Origin: Pontibacter diazotrophicus
Lineage (GTDB): Bacteria > Bacteroidota > Bacteroidia > Cytophagales > Hymenobacteraceae
Direction of reading: 5' to 3'
Length of the DNA stretch: 64,000 bases
Assembly (NCBI RefSeq): GCF_003367245.1
Contig: NZ_QRGR01000004.1
Coordinates: 248,001-312,000, forward strand
Under the pieces are notes generated by a model. It ran no database searches. It had not been told where the DNA came from and saw only the letters and a program-made list of their open reading frames with translations. The position numbers were made by a program, and so were the translations under genes. Below, piece by piece: positions 42,690 through 51,593 of the stretch. The stretch's first letter is position 1. Each line of letters starts with the position of its first letter.

Positions 42690-42974
42690 CTACGCCACTC
42701 CCTGCTTCGGCCTGCCACCATGCTGCACCACCGTCTCCGTCAGGCGGCTCGCGAGGGTATCGATGTTCAGCATCATACTCGCCGGAAAGCCAATGCTCAG
42801 ATCATTCAACTCCAGTTCTTCCGTTTCTGGGTTGTAGTTGTATTTTCCGGACACTCCTTTTTCTTTAAAGCTTCCGCTGTTTTCGCTCAGGTCAATACCA
42901 TAGGCCTGTAGCTTGCTTTTAAATTGATCAAAGGCCTCTGGTTTTAGCCCTTCATAATGTAAATTCTTCGCCAT
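42690..42974 (-). CDS. Small soluble protein of unknown function
   Basis: 94 residues, no signal peptide. Start MAKNLHYEGLKPEAFDQFKSKL and a beta-rich middle (GVSGKYNYNPETEELELNDLSIGFP). Looks like a folded small domain, but no family is recognised. Confidence 0.55.
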   Translation of the reverse strand: MAKNLHYEGLKPEAFDQFKSKLQAYGIDLSENSGSFKEKGVSGKYNYNPETEELELNDLSIGFPASMMLNIDTLASRLTETVVQHGGRPKQGVA

Positions 42975-43127
42975 TTTTGCTATACGTCATGGGTTATAAA
43001 AGAATGCTTGTTTTAACGGATCATACACTTATTAGTTAATGTAAAGCGAACAATCTGCAGCATAAAAATTTTCAACCTGATTATCAATCATATCTATGAC
43101 CACAGTGCAATTATTTTACTCAACCGT

Positions 43128-43157
43128 TTGCACAATATAAATCAGGCCGTATCTTTG
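43128..43157 (+). promoter_or_regulatory. Consensus promoter of tRNA-Glu
   Basis: TTG at 43128-43130, 19 bases, TATCTTTG at 43150-43157. Exact match to the Bacteroidota -33/-7 pattern; tRNA begins 20 bases later. Confidence 0.85.
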
Positions 43158-43176
43158 CATCGCAATACAGCAACAA

Positions 43177-43248
43177 GGCCCGTTCGTCTAGGGGTTAGGA
43201 CGCCAGATTTTCATTCTGGTAACAGGGGTTCGATTCCCCTACGGGCTA
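43177..43248 (+). tRNA. tRNA-Glu (anticodon UUC)
   Basis: 72 bases. Acceptor GGCCCGT pairs with ACGGGCT (G-U at the end); D-arm TCGTCTAGGGGTTAGGAC; anticodon stem CCAGA/TCTGG with loop TTTTCAT, anticodon TTC; T-arm AGGGG-TTCGATT-CCCCT. CCA is not encoded. Confidence 0.97.
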
Positions 43249-43253
43249 CACGA

Positions 43254-43286
43254 AAGGGCCTCAGCAGCAGCTGAGGCCCTTTTTTC
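43254..43286 (+). terminator. Terminator after tRNA-Glu
   Basis: AGGGCCTCAG hairpin with CTGAGGCCCT followed by TTTTTT. Confidence 0.85.
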
Positions 43287-43640
43287 ATTTGCTTCGGACA
43301 CTATTCGGACACTAAAACCGCCACCTGTAAATTTAGCCCTTCCCGTTTTGGCCAATTTTTGTTTTTCTGGAGGGGGTAAAGCTTGGGTTATTTGCCTGAT
43401 TCCTTTTGTGCCATCCCCTACTGTTTGCCTTTAGGTGAATCCATCACTTAGCCAATGAACACCCTTTTCATGATATCTACAACGTCTCACTTACCCATCT
43501 CTTAAAACAAATCATTAGTATGATTTGCAAGAAGGCAAAATGAGACACATTACAGGCTGCAGGCAGGTTCCACAATCTAAACATTCCCACACTTTCCGGG
43601 ACGGTTGCTGTCAACCTGCATCAAGAAAAGACAAAGAGTG
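43287..43640. other. Non-coding region downstream of tRNA-Glu
   Basis: 354 bases. An 11-base direct repeat TTCGGACACTA occurs twice back-to-back at 43293-43303 and 43304-43314. I see no gene or RNA in the rest. Possibly the scar of an element that used the tRNA as an insertion site. Confidence 0.45.
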
Positions 43641-44708
43641 TCACGGAATCAAGCGGTCTTTGCGCAGTTGCGTGAACAGGTCGAAAAACGACTCGTCGGT
43701 TCTTTGGTATACCAGGAAGCCCAGCTTGCGGCTCTTGGACATATCGGTCATCACCTCAATCGGACGTCCCAGGTCCAGATCAGTGTGCCAGGGTGAAGCC
43801 AATCGGTTCAGATCAGGTTCTGCCAAGCTGTACCGCCCGGCAATCTCATGCCACAACGGACCATCCTGGGCCATTTGGTCCTCCAGGGGATGAACGGTGC
43901 CGTCAAAGCCAACAGGCTCCACACCGAACCAACCGGCCAGGCGCTTCCACAGCCATTTCCAGCGAAAGTATTCTCCGTTGACTACATTGAACGCTTCATT
44001 ACGGGCTGCTTCCGTGGTTGCTGCCCATATCAAATGCTTGGCCAGCACCCGTACGTCAGTCACATCCGATAGGCCGTTCCATTGCGCCTCTGAGCCTGGC
44101 CATCGGAACGGTCGCTTCGTTTCCCTGCAAATGGAGGCGTAAACGGCCAGGGTGGTTCCCAGGTTCATCTGGTTGCCTACTGCCTTGCCAATAACCGTGT
44201 GCGGGCGATGAATGCTCCAGGTAAAGCCATCACGGGCGGCAGCGGCATACACCTCATCTTCCTGGGCATAATAAAAGTTCTCTATATCCAGCCGGGGCTG
44301 CTCCTCGCGCAAGGGCGTTTCAGGCAGAAATCCTTCTTTAGCATAAGCTTCGAAAGGACCCAGGTAGTGCTTCAGTCCTGTTACCAAGGCCACATGCTGC
44401 ACAGAATGCTTCGGAGTCAAGGCATCCAGCAGGTTACGAACCATAGCTGCATTCACCCTAATGTTTTCTGCCTCCGACTCCATCCGCATCCAACTGGTGA
44501 AAAACACGTGCGTGGGCGCAACATCGGCAAGGGCAGATGACAAGCTTTCAGGGTTGAGCAGATCTGCTGCAACTGGCCGTAAACCATCTATGCTCACATG
44601 AGGATTTCGAGCCAGGCCATAGGTAGTCCACCCCTGCTTTACCAGTTCTTCTGCCAGGTTGCTACCCGTGATCCCGCTTACCCCCACCACTAAGGCTGTT
44701 CTGTTCAT
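43641..44708 (-). CDS. NAD(P)-dependent SDR of the PRISE (progesterone 5-beta-reductase-like) type
   Basis: 355 residues, extended SDR. N-terminal GVSGITGSNLAEELV (Rossmann), SIDGLRPVAADLLNPESL, HVFFTSW, LVTGLKHYLGPFEAYAKEG and FYYAQEDEVYAAA; the pattern VTGLKHYLGPFE with Lys and Tyr at the catalytic positions fits the iridoid-synthase-like PRISE group. Reduces activated C=C bonds of an unknown substrate. Last gene of the minus-strand block next to tRNA-Glu. Confidence 0.8.
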   Translation of the reverse strand: MNRTALVVGVSGITGSNLAEELVKQGWTTYGLARNPHVSIDGLRPVAADLLNPESLSSALADVAPTHVFFTSWMRMESEAENIRVNAAMVRNLLDALTPKHSVQHVALVTGLKHYLGPFEAYAKEGFLPETPLREEQPRLDIENFYYAQEDEVYAAAARDGFTWSIHRPHTVIGKAVGNQMNLGTTLAVYASICRETKRPFRWPGSEAQWNGLSDVTDVRVLAKHLIWAATTEAARNEAFNVVNGEYFRWKWLWKRLAGWFGVEPVGFDGTVHPLEDQMAQDGPLWHEIAGRYSLAEPDLNRLASPWHTDLDLGRPIEVMTDMSKSRKLGFLVYQRTDESFFDLFTQLRKDRLIP

Positions 44709-44885
44709 AATTCTTTTCCAGTTTTAAAATTCATCCAAGGCTTATAGGTACGACTTATAGCTCCAGGGGGCTACCAGCACATTCATTCTTTATCAAAAGT
44801 TGTACTTTTTATTTATGAGATAGCTTCTATTAAAATGGCCGTTTCTGGGGCAGGAACTTAAAGAATGAGACAGTGACTTCATAAG

Positions 44886-45917
44886 TTAGTCTTGCACATA
44901 CGGATAATCTTCCTGTACATAAACGTCTTCATAAAGCTCTTCAGGAGCTGGATAAGGAGATTCCTCAGCAAATTTAACCGCTTCGGTTATCTGGTCTTTG
45001 ATTTTTGCATCAATAGCATCTAAGTCAGCTCCTGTTGCATAATCGTTCTCCAAGAGAGTATAACGTACCATTCCAACTGGGTCCTGGTCCCGATAAGTTG
45101 CTAATTCCTCTTTTGTTCTGTACTTGGCTGGGTCGGACATGGAGTGGCCTTTGTAGCGGTAAGTTCTGAACTCCAGCAGGGTTGGTCCTTCGCCGGCACG
45201 CGCACGCTCAGCAGCTCTTGCTACCGCCTCATGCACATCCTCCACGCTCATGCCGTTTACAGGCTCAGAAGGCATGTCATACGCCTCACCTAAGGTGTAA
45301 AGATCAGTTACATTAGACGTACGCTGTACGGAGGTACCCATCGCGTAGCCGTTATTCTCTATTACAAATATTACCGGGAGTTTCCAGGTCATGGCCATAT
45401 TGAACGTTTCGTGCAACGCACCCTGGCGTACGGCACCATCGCCCATGTAGCAGATGCATAGGTTTTTGGTTTTGTTGTATTTTTCGGCAAACGCTAAACC
45501 TGCGCCCAATGGAATCTGAGCGCCCACAATACCGTGACCACCCACAAAGTTTACGTTCTTATCAAAAATGTGCATCGAGCCACCTTTGCCTTTGGAGCTT
45601 CCGGTAGCTTTGGCAAACATCTCAGCCATAACCGCTCCGGGCGAAGTACCTAACCCAAGTGGATGTGCGTGGCAACGATAAGCGGTTATCCACTTGTCGT
45701 CCTTGTTCAATGCAGTGATAGCACCGGCTGCACAGGCCTCCTGGCCAATATACAAATGGCAAAAGCCTTTTATTTTTTGTTGACCGTATAGCTGCCCTGT
45801 TTTCTCTTCGAACCTACGCATTAACTGCATCATCTCGTACCAGCGCAGGTAAGTCTCCTTTGAGAACTCTGTCGCTGTACCTTCCTTTTTATGTTTTTTT
45901 TCTTTTGTATTTGCCAT
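44886..45917 (-). CDS. pdhA: Pyruvate dehydrogenase E1 component, alpha subunit
   Basis: 343 residues from ATG 45917 (MANTKEKKHKK); an extension up to 46028 is rejected as it is unrelated to the family. Seen: MRRFEEKTGQLYG, GFCHLYIGQEAC, TAYRCHAHPLGLG, the thiamine pyrophosphate motif GDGAVRQGALHETFNMA ending in ENNGYAMG and FRTYRYKGHSMSD. It decarboxylates pyruvate in the PDH complex. The beta subunit is not adjacent, as often in Bacteroidota. Confidence 0.93.
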   Translation of the reverse strand: MANTKEKKHKKEGTATEFSKETYLRWYEMMQLMRRFEEKTGQLYGQQKIKGFCHLYIGQEACAAGAITALNKDDKWITAYRCHAHPLGLGTSPGAVMAEMFAKATGSSKGKGGSMHIFDKNVNFVGGHGIVGAQIPLGAGLAFAEKYNKTKNLCICYMGDGAVRQGALHETFNMAMTWKLPVIFVIENNGYAMGTSVQRTSNVTDLYTLGEAYDMPSEPVNGMSVEDVHEAVARAAERARAGEGPTLLEFRTYRYKGHSMSDPAKYRTKEELATYRDQDPVGMVRYTLLENDYATGADLDAIDAKIKDQITEAVKFAEESPYPAPEELYEDVYVQEDYPYVQD

Positions 45918-46099
45918 TATACTTTTGCTTCTAATTCTGTTTTGTGTGAGAAGATTGGCTGTCGGAGCGTCTGTGAAGGAAGAGGACTCTTCAGGAAGGA
46001 TTGGCCACTTGCTGCGGATGAAGGTCAAGTACTCTACCGTGAGATCATCCTGCGCCGGGGTGGGAAACAGTCCCTTCGAAGCACCCGTCCTGACATAAT

Positions 46100-46126
46100 G
46101 CAGTCAGCACAAGCTGTGCTGACTGC
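46100..46126. other. Hairpin between pdhA and the SDR gene
   Basis: 12-base perfect stem GCAGTCAGCACA / TGTGCTGACTGC with loop AGC. A T-rich stretch follows on the plus strand only, so terminator status for the minus-strand genes is unclear. Confidence 0.4.
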
Positions 46127-46136
46127 TGATTTTTCA

Positions 46137-46811
46137 TCAATACTCCTCTAAACCGCCCACTTCGATGTTCCAGAACTTTCCGCTTTCAGTGTTTTCGGTT
46201 AGCGCCTTATAAATACCAGTGACAGACTGTTCAACTGTAACCGGAGCGTTCTCGCCACCCATTCTGGTCTGTACCCATCCCGGGTGCAGTGGGGTTACCC
46301 TGATACTTTTTTCCGCTAACCTTTGCGCAAGTATAACTGCATACATGTTGATGGCAGCTTTGGACATTCTGTAGGCCGGGCCGTTTGGGCCTGCATTGCG
46401 GATAAGTGCCATAGCGGTAGAAAGAAACACAATATGAGCGCCGTCTTTTAGATAGTTCAGCACACCTTCGGTAAATAACACGGTGCCGGTCGTATTAACA
46501 GAAAATGATGTCTTCAGATGGTCTGCTGTTGGTACTTCGTCTCCCAAATCGGGACCTACACCTGCATTGTTTATCAGATAATCTATCTGGTTGGATACTT
46601 CCCCGATTTGCTCGATAGCCTTGTTGATACTCGCCTCATCACTAATATCTCCCTGTACAACGGTAAGGTTGGGGTGACTGTAATTCTCAATTTTACCGGA
46701 GCGGGTTACGGCGATAACATGAATGCCTTCGTTAAGCAGCTTTTCAGTAAGGAATCGTCCGATGCCGTTGCTTGCGCCGGTAATTATTGCTTTTTGAACT
46801 TCGTTTGTCAT
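46137..46811 (-). CDS. Short-chain dehydrogenase/reductase
   Basis: 224 residues. TGASNGIG motif near residue 12, NNAGVGPD, catalytic Ser in LSTAMALIRN with Tyr-x3-Lys in AYRMSKAAIN. Carbonyl-reductase style. Lies on the minus strand behind the hydrolase gene at 47084. Confidence 0.85.
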   Translation of the reverse strand: MTNEVQKAIITGASNGIGRFLTEKLLNEGIHVIAVTRSGKIENYSHPNLTVVQGDISDEASINKAIEQIGEVSNQIDYLINNAGVGPDLGDEVPTADHLKTSFSVNTTGTVLFTEGVLNYLKDGAHIVFLSTAMALIRNAGPNGPAYRMSKAAINMYAVILAQRLAEKSIRVTPLHPGWVQTRMGGENAPVTVEQSVTGIYKALTENTESGKFWNIEVGGLEEY

Positions 46812-47083
46812 AAAGAAAATTTGTTATTTTATTGGCCCTGTACTACATCCTTAAAAGCAGGAGTAGATTCAGGGTGATTATTAAAATTGTGTTGGATTTT
46901 GAATCAAGAGCGGGCTTAATGGCAAGGATCAGTAGCTCTCTTATATACTGGGGACGTCTGAGGCTTTCACATCGTCAACATATTGTCTGACGGCACTGTT
47001 CATGACAGTACTCAGTGCTAACGGATAGGTTATTTTGTTATGAAGTGATTTTTTGTTTTAGACCCTTTCCCTTTTCTTAGCAA
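46812..47083. other. Intergenic region
   Basis: 272 bases between SDR and hydrolase genes, no feature that I can support. Confidence 0.4.
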
Positions 47084-47818
47084 CTACTCACCCTTAAGCC
47101 ACGCTTCCAGGTCCATTAATACCCCACTGTTAATCTGATGTCCCATGTTATATTCGTGATAAGTTAAGGCCACACCCAGGTTCTGAAGGAACGCTTTTGC
47201 TTGTCTTGCGTAGTGAACAGGCAACGTCCCATCCTGAACCCCGTGGGCAACAAATACCTTCAAGCGGTGCAGTTCTTCGTTCTTAGTCACTATGGACTGA
47301 ATGTTCTCCAGAACCCTTCCGCTAAAGGCTATAACTCCGTCCACCTCCTTCGGATGGGTCAACCCTATACTGTAACTCATGATGGCCCCCTGGCTGAATC
47401 CACCAAGATAAACTTCCTGAAGACTGTACTTTTGTTTGATCTGCGCTAGAAACTCCCTGATGACTTCTCTGCTGGATAGTTCCTGCGCTGCATTGATGAG
47501 AGGTTTGCCTGTTGAAAAATCCACGTTGTACCAGGCAAACCTCTCAGGACCCACGGAAAATGGGCCACGGGCTGAAATAACAATGAAATCTGCAGGTAAG
47601 TGGTCTGCAAGGCTGAACAGATCCTGCTCATCGCTGCCTACACCGTGTAACAGAACAATAGCTTTGGTCTTTGAAGATTTAATTTTTGGCTCCCGCACAA
47701 GATAGTGCAGGACAAGATTGTCAGATGTTATGACGCTTTCTTTTACGGGTGTATATTTCATATAAGTACTGTCTGTTGGATAAGAGATGGAGAAGAAGAG
47801 GAGTAAGCACAGCAGCAT
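47084..47818 (-). CDS. Alpha/beta hydrolase, phospholipase/carboxylesterase type
   Basis: 244 residues. A hydrophobic N-terminus (MLLCLLLFFSISY) may be a signal or membrane anchor; an internal ATG (MKYTPVKES) is an alternative start. Seen: LLHGVGSDEQDLF oxyanion segment, nucleophile Ser in GGFSQGAIMS, Asp in AHGVQDGTLPV and His in GHQINSGV. Close to the LPG lysophospholipase/carboxylesterase family. Confidence 0.8.
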   Translation of the reverse strand: MLLCLLLFFSISYPTDSTYMKYTPVKESVITSDNLVLHYLVREPKIKSSKTKAIVLLHGVGSDEQDLFSLADHLPADFIVISARGPFSVGPERFAWYNVDFSTGKPLINAAQELSSREVIREFLAQIKQKYSLQEVYLGGFSQGAIMSYSIGLTHPKEVDGVIAFSGRVLENIQSIVTKNEELHRLKVFVAHGVQDGTLPVHYARQAKAFLQNLGVALTYHEYNMGHQINSGVLMDLEAWLKGE

Positions 47819-47934
47819 TTCCAGCCAGTTTTTAACAGTGTTAAGTTACCTCCCCAGTCAGAAGAGCTAAAGCCAGCTGGGTTAGCAACTGGCTTTAGGA
47901 ACATCCGCTTAGCGGGACTCTTCTCAGCAACAAA

Positions 47935-48585
47935 TTAATTGCCTTTAGTGGTGGCCGTTGCGCCTACAGGGGTAGTCACCAGCCTCAGGTCAATGATAAA
48001 CTCATTATCGATGGCTTTATCGCCCAAATCAGCAAAGAAAGAAGGTGAGCCATAGCGCACATCGAACTTGCTCCGGTCTACCTCAATTTTCGCTACTGCC
48101 TCGGCTGTATTCCCGCTGATTTTAACAGCGGCAGGAAAACTTACGGTTTCTGTCTTACCCTTAATGGTAAGGTCACCAGTGATCTGGTAGTTGTTTGCAC
48201 CTGCTTTGGCTCCGGTGATAGGCGCCGCCTTCGTAATTTTGAACGTAGCTTTCGGATGCTTTTCGACCCCAAAGAAGTCGTCTGACTTGAGGTGCCCCAC
48301 CAGCTTTGCATTGTAGTCGGCGTCTGTAATATCCGTATTGGTGATGCTGTTCATGTCTATATCAAAGGCACCTCCTACAAGTTTGTTCTGCGCTACCTGC
48401 AGTGAGCCGGAGGCCAGGGACACCTTGCCGGTATGCTCGCCGCCGATTTTCTTGCCCGCCCACACCAGGCTTGATTTCTGGGTGTCGGCTGTCAGGGTTT
48501 TACCCGCTCCGCTTTGAGCAGCAAGCTGGGTGGTCGTGAAGGCCAAGGTGGCCAGTACTGCAAAGAAATATTTGGTGATTCTCAT
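47935..48585 (-). CDS. YceI family lipid-binding secreted protein
   Basis: 216 residues. Signal peptide MRITKYFFAVLATLAFTTTQLAAQ, then the YceI lipocalin-like beta barrel: SSLVWAGKKIGGEHTGKVSLASGSL, FDIDMNSI, LVGHLKSDDFFGVEKHPKATF, TIKGKTETVSFP and the FDVRYGSPSFF region. Binds polyisoprenoid-like lipids; linked to stress. Confidence 0.88.
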   Translation of the reverse strand: MRITKYFFAVLATLAFTTTQLAAQSGAGKTLTADTQKSSLVWAGKKIGGEHTGKVSLASGSLQVAQNKLVGGAFDIDMNSITNTDITDADYNAKLVGHLKSDDFFGVEKHPKATFKITKAAPITGAKAGANNYQITGDLTIKGKTETVSFPAAVKISGNTAEAVAKIEVDRSKFDVRYGSPSFFADLGDKAIDNEFIIDLRLVTTPVGATATTKGN

Positions 48586-48679
48586 GTGTTAAAATGTATT
48601 TAGATGATGAAATAAATTGAATGATAAAATGATATCTCTTGAGGTGCTACAGCTACTATAGCAGGCATAACCCACTTTC

Positions 48680-49561
48680 TTAGCCAATTTTTACAGATGT
48701 CATGGTCAGTGAACCGCCTACTACCCTGTCGTTGAAGAATGACACATCCTCTTTGCTTCCCTTCAGCCCGAGGGTATAAAGAAGGGGCCAGTAATGTTCC
48801 GGGGTCGGGACAGCCAGCATGGCTTCCTTGCCCAGTTGCTCGTACTTTATCAGCTTATCGTGGCTCCCGTTACGGATAAGGTCTTTGAACTTCGTATTTA
48901 TCTGCACTGCCCAGTCAAAGCCATATTCAGGTTCGTTGATTTTATCCCAGGCTACCATGCGCAGGTTGTGCACCATGTTGCCGCTGCCCATAATAAGCAC
49001 CCCTTTCTTGCGCAGGCCTGCCAACTCCTTTGACAGCTCATAATGGTATTGCGGGCCTTTGGTATAGTCAATGCTTAGCTGCAGCACAGGGATGTTGGCT
49101 TGTGGGTACATGTGTCGGACAATCGTCCAGGCACCGTGGTCAAGGCCCCAGTCATGGTCCAGTTCTACTGCGGTGGAACTGATGATGGAAGCCGTTTCCC
49201 TGGCCAGCTCAGGGCTACCCGGCGCCTTGTACTGTACGTCGAACAACTCCTGCGGAAAGCCGCCAAAATCGTGTATGGTTTTCGGAGAGTCCATGGCCGT
49301 GACACGGGTGCCCTTGCTCAGCCAATGCGCTGAGATAACAAGCACCGCTTTAGGTGTTGGGATTTCTTTGCCCAGTTGCTTCCACTTTTGGCTGAACTCG
49401 TTATCCAGAATACCGTTCATGGGTGAGCCATGGCCAATAAACAAGACCGGCATCAGTTGCTCCTGCTCACCCAGGCTGTCTGTGAATCTATTGAAAGCGG
49501 ATAATGTGGACATACCTATTGCTCCAGTCATAAGTGTTTTAATGAATTGATTCCGTCGCAT
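48680..49561 (-). CDS. 4,5-DOPA dioxygenase-like extradiol dioxygenase (YgiD/LigB family)
   Basis: 293 residues. Leader MRRNQFIKTLMTGAIGMSTLSAF suggests export (no clean Tat pair); then FIGHGSPMN, VISAHWLSKGT, DFGGFPQELFD, HDWGLDHGAWTIVRHMYPQA and GSGNMVHNLR, carrying the conserved His residues of the LigB fold that bind iron. Family substrate is often catechol-type (DOPA); here unknown. Confidence 0.85.
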   Translation of the reverse strand: MRRNQFIKTLMTGAIGMSTLSAFNRFTDSLGEQEQLMPVLFIGHGSPMNGILDNEFSQKWKQLGKEIPTPKAVLVISAHWLSKGTRVTAMDSPKTIHDFGGFPQELFDVQYKAPGSPELARETASIISSTAVELDHDWGLDHGAWTIVRHMYPQANIPVLQLSIDYTKGPQYHYELSKELAGLRKKGVLIMGSGNMVHNLRMVAWDKINEPEYGFDWAVQINTKFKDLIRNGSHDKLIKYEQLGKEAMLAVPTPEHYWPLLYTLGLKGSKEDVSFFNDRVVGGSLTMTSVKIG

Positions 49562-49627
49562 AATAGCTTGGTCTGCTAAATCAAATGATGCAGCATCCTG
49601 CTCATTGATGAATTTTAGAGGAGTGGC

Positions 49628-50290
49628 TTATTGGTGTAGGATTTTCCATCCTGCCAGCCAATTGTAGTTATACTTCATGTTTAGCTGAATGAGCAAAAGC
49701 TGCATGTTCTCCAGGGTTCTGCTAACAGACAAGTCACCTGCTACAATAGGGTTAAACCCGGCAGTGCTCACCAGTTCAGAAGCTATCTGCAAAGCATCCT
49801 CATCATTGCCTGCTATAAAAGCGTCCGCTTGCTTGCCGTCAATCACCGGTGTTGCAAAATCGGCGGCAAAGGTGGTATTGAAGGCTTTCACTATTTTAGC
49901 GTTGGGCAACAGCTTTTGCAGTTCTTCTGCCGCACTGGTGTCAGGCGCTGTCACTAGTCCGTTGTAAGTGTCGTTTAGCGGATTGGATATGCTGATAACG
50001 ATCTTCTGGTTGGCTACCTCCTGAATTTTTTGCGCCACTTCTTTCTCCGCAGCAAAAGGAACCGCTACAACAATAATGTCTGCTTCCCAGGATGCCTCCA
50101 AGGAGCAATCTATTGACTTTACGTCCGCAGCAGGATGGCCGCTTTTGATCTCCTCAACTACTGCCTGCACCTTGTCTTGCCCTTGGGCACACAGGAGTAA
50201 TCGGTAATTGCCCTTTGACAGGCTTTTTGAAATGGCAGCCCCCATGTTTCCTGAGGCTCCAATGATGGCGATTGTCTGCATTGTCTTCAT
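49628..50290 (-). CDS. NAD(P)-binding oxidoreductase of the F420-reductase/COG2085 type (copy 1)
   Basis: 220 residues. Rossmann start IAIIGASGNMGAAISKSLSKG, conserved SNPLNDTYNG and FNTTFAADFATP. Such COG2085 enzymes resemble NADPH:F420 oxidoreductase; the host probably does not make F420, so the electron acceptor is unknown. A TAACTTTG element at 50311-50318 and a TTGAC-N4-GTCAA dyad stand in front, next to the Crp/Fnr gene. A related enzyme sits at 60114. Confidence 0.8.
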   Translation of the reverse strand: MKTMQTIAIIGASGNMGAAISKSLSKGNYRLLLCAQGQDKVQAVVEEIKSGHPAADVKSIDCSLEASWEADIIVVAVPFAAEKEVAQKIQEVANQKIVISISNPLNDTYNGLVTAPDTSAAEELQKLLPNAKIVKAFNTTFAADFATPVIDGKQADAFIAGNDEDALQIASELVSTAGFNPIVAGDLSVSRTLENMQLLLIQLNMKYNYNWLAGWKILHQ

Positions 50291-50310
50291 GATTTATATT
50301 TTCAACAATG

Positions 50311-50318
50311 CAAAGTTA
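50311..50318 (-). promoter_or_regulatory. -7 element of reductase copy 1
   Basis: TAACTTTG on the minus strand, exact TAnnTTTG, 21 bases before the ATG at 50290. Confidence 0.5.
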
Positions 50319-50374
50319 CCACCGCACCATGCCCCCATGCATTGCGCAAAGTCAAGAAAAACCATTGACTTTTG

Positions 50375-50388
50375 TCAATGAAACGGGA
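50375..50388. promoter_or_regulatory. Candidate Crp/Fnr operator in front of reductase copy 1
   Basis: TTGAC-TTTT-GTCAA, within a perfect 7+4+7 dyad CATTGACTTTTGTCAATG (50373-50390). The classic half-site spacing for Crp/Fnr. It lies about 65-75 bases upstream of the predicted transcription start, a typical activator position, and 8 bases past the stop of the Crp/Fnr gene. Confidence 0.5.
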
Positions 50389-50395
50389 GGTGGGT

Positions 50396-50974
50396 TTATT
50401 TCTGATCTGCCATTTTCTTCCTGATCCGGCTCAAGGTTTCCGGCTTTACGCCCATGAAGGAGGCAATCATGTGCTGCGGCACTCTTTGGGCAATATCCGG
50501 ATACATTTCTGTAAAGCTTGTATAGCGTTCTTCTACAGGTAAACTGATATTAGAGGTAAGGCGCCTTTGCAGGGCTATGTAGGCACCTGTTATGAGCAGC
50601 CGCATGTAGGTCTCATACTTAGGCTGCGCTTTCAAGAGCTCTTCGTGTGCACTCCTGGTTATCAGAACCAGTTCGGCGTCTTCCAACGCGTCAATATTAT
50701 AGGTGGCCTGCTCTCCGGTCAGGAAGCTGAACAAGTCTGAGATTGTCCAGCCTTCTATGGCAAACTGAAGAATGTGTTCGCTCCCATTCTCAACAGAGTA
50801 CTCTCTAAGTGCTCCTTTTTCTACAAAAGCGATGGCCTTGCAAACTTCTCCTTCCTGCAACAGGTACTGCCTTTTCCGTAGCTTTTTCGGGGTTAGGTAC
50901 GACTTGATCTGTTCCCGCTCTTGGTCAGTAAGCGGAACCTTCTCCTGGAGTTTTTGAAAGAATAAGTCATACAT
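50396..50974 (-). CDS. Crp/Fnr family transcriptional regulator (copy 1)
   Basis: 192 residues from ATG 50972-50974; the TTG two codons earlier is not needed. N-terminal cNMP-like beta barrel (LLQEGEVCKAIAFVEKGALREYS) and a short C-terminal helix-turn-helix MIASFMGVKPETLSRIRKK, typical of Bacteroidota members. No Cys cluster for an iron-sulphur centre. Related to the gene at 60880 (shared KRQY.LQEG, INDL/ISDL, IDALED, AxFxGxxPExLSRxRK). Autoregulation or control of the neighbouring reductase is suggested by the TTGAC dyad. Confidence 0.88.
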   Translation of the reverse strand: MYDLFFQKLQEKVPLTDQEREQIKSYLTPKKLRKRQYLLQEGEVCKAIAFVEKGALREYSVENGSEHILQFAIEGWTISDLFSFLTGEQATYNIDALEDAELVLITRSAHEELLKAQPKYETYMRLLITGAYIALQRRLTSNISLPVEERYTSFTEMYPDIAQRVPQHMIASFMGVKPETLSRIRKKMADQK

Positions 50975-51209
50975 AGGCAAGCAACAAATCGGTTTTGCAC
51001 ATCGGAAGATACTAGAAATAACAAGTGCTATTAACTGTGCATCAGCCTTCCTTTTAATGAAATGAATACTGCTTCATTTTGTTACACCTACACAGATAAG
51101 TTTCCAGAATACAAAAACTCTTCCGTTCGTAGAAGCTGCGAACTGATAGCCCATAGTGGGTTATGCGTAACAGCAAGCGTGCAAGAGGTAAAGTCACCCT
51201 CCACCTGAG

Positions 51210-51416
51210 CTAAAATCTTGACGCTACCCTATCAGCCATCTTTTTTGCGAATGGGATAATAAAGAAGGCTGTTACATAGGCAACCGGGGCCATCGCTGTC
51301 CATGAATGGAGAAGCTTTGAACCCCAACCCACATCAAAACCGTGGTTCCTGGCAACACTTACAAAGGCCATAATAAGAGTCATGGGAAGAACCACAAACA
51401 AGGTCTGGATGTGCAT
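51210..51416 (-). CDS. DUF2798-like small membrane protein
   Basis: 68 residues from ATG 51416 (MHIQTLFVVLPMTLIMAFV); a longer frame from 51494 is less likely. Two membrane helices (LFVVLPMTLIMAFVSVA and WTAMAPVAYVTAFFIIPFA). Fits DUF2798; function unknown. Confidence 0.65.
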   Translation of the reverse strand: MHIQTLFVVLPMTLIMAFVSVARNHGFDVGWGSKLLHSWTAMAPVAYVTAFFIIPFAKKMADRVASRF

Positions 51417-51593
51417 TAAATATTTCTTGTTCACGCTGTATAGAATGTGATGGTAGCCAAAGTATAAGTTAAACCTGCTGTTTGCTACTGTCAACCGGGC
51501 TGCTCAGGCTTCACTAGCTGTTCGGGAGTCTCCGGTTTTGGTACTTGCCAGTAATCTACCTGCAGCAGATCATTTTTAGCAGGAATATTCCTG

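Noticed and set aside
43525-43893. 122-residue plus-strand frame next to tRNA-Glu
   Set aside because: Overlaps the PRISE-type SDR in antisense and has no recognisable domain.
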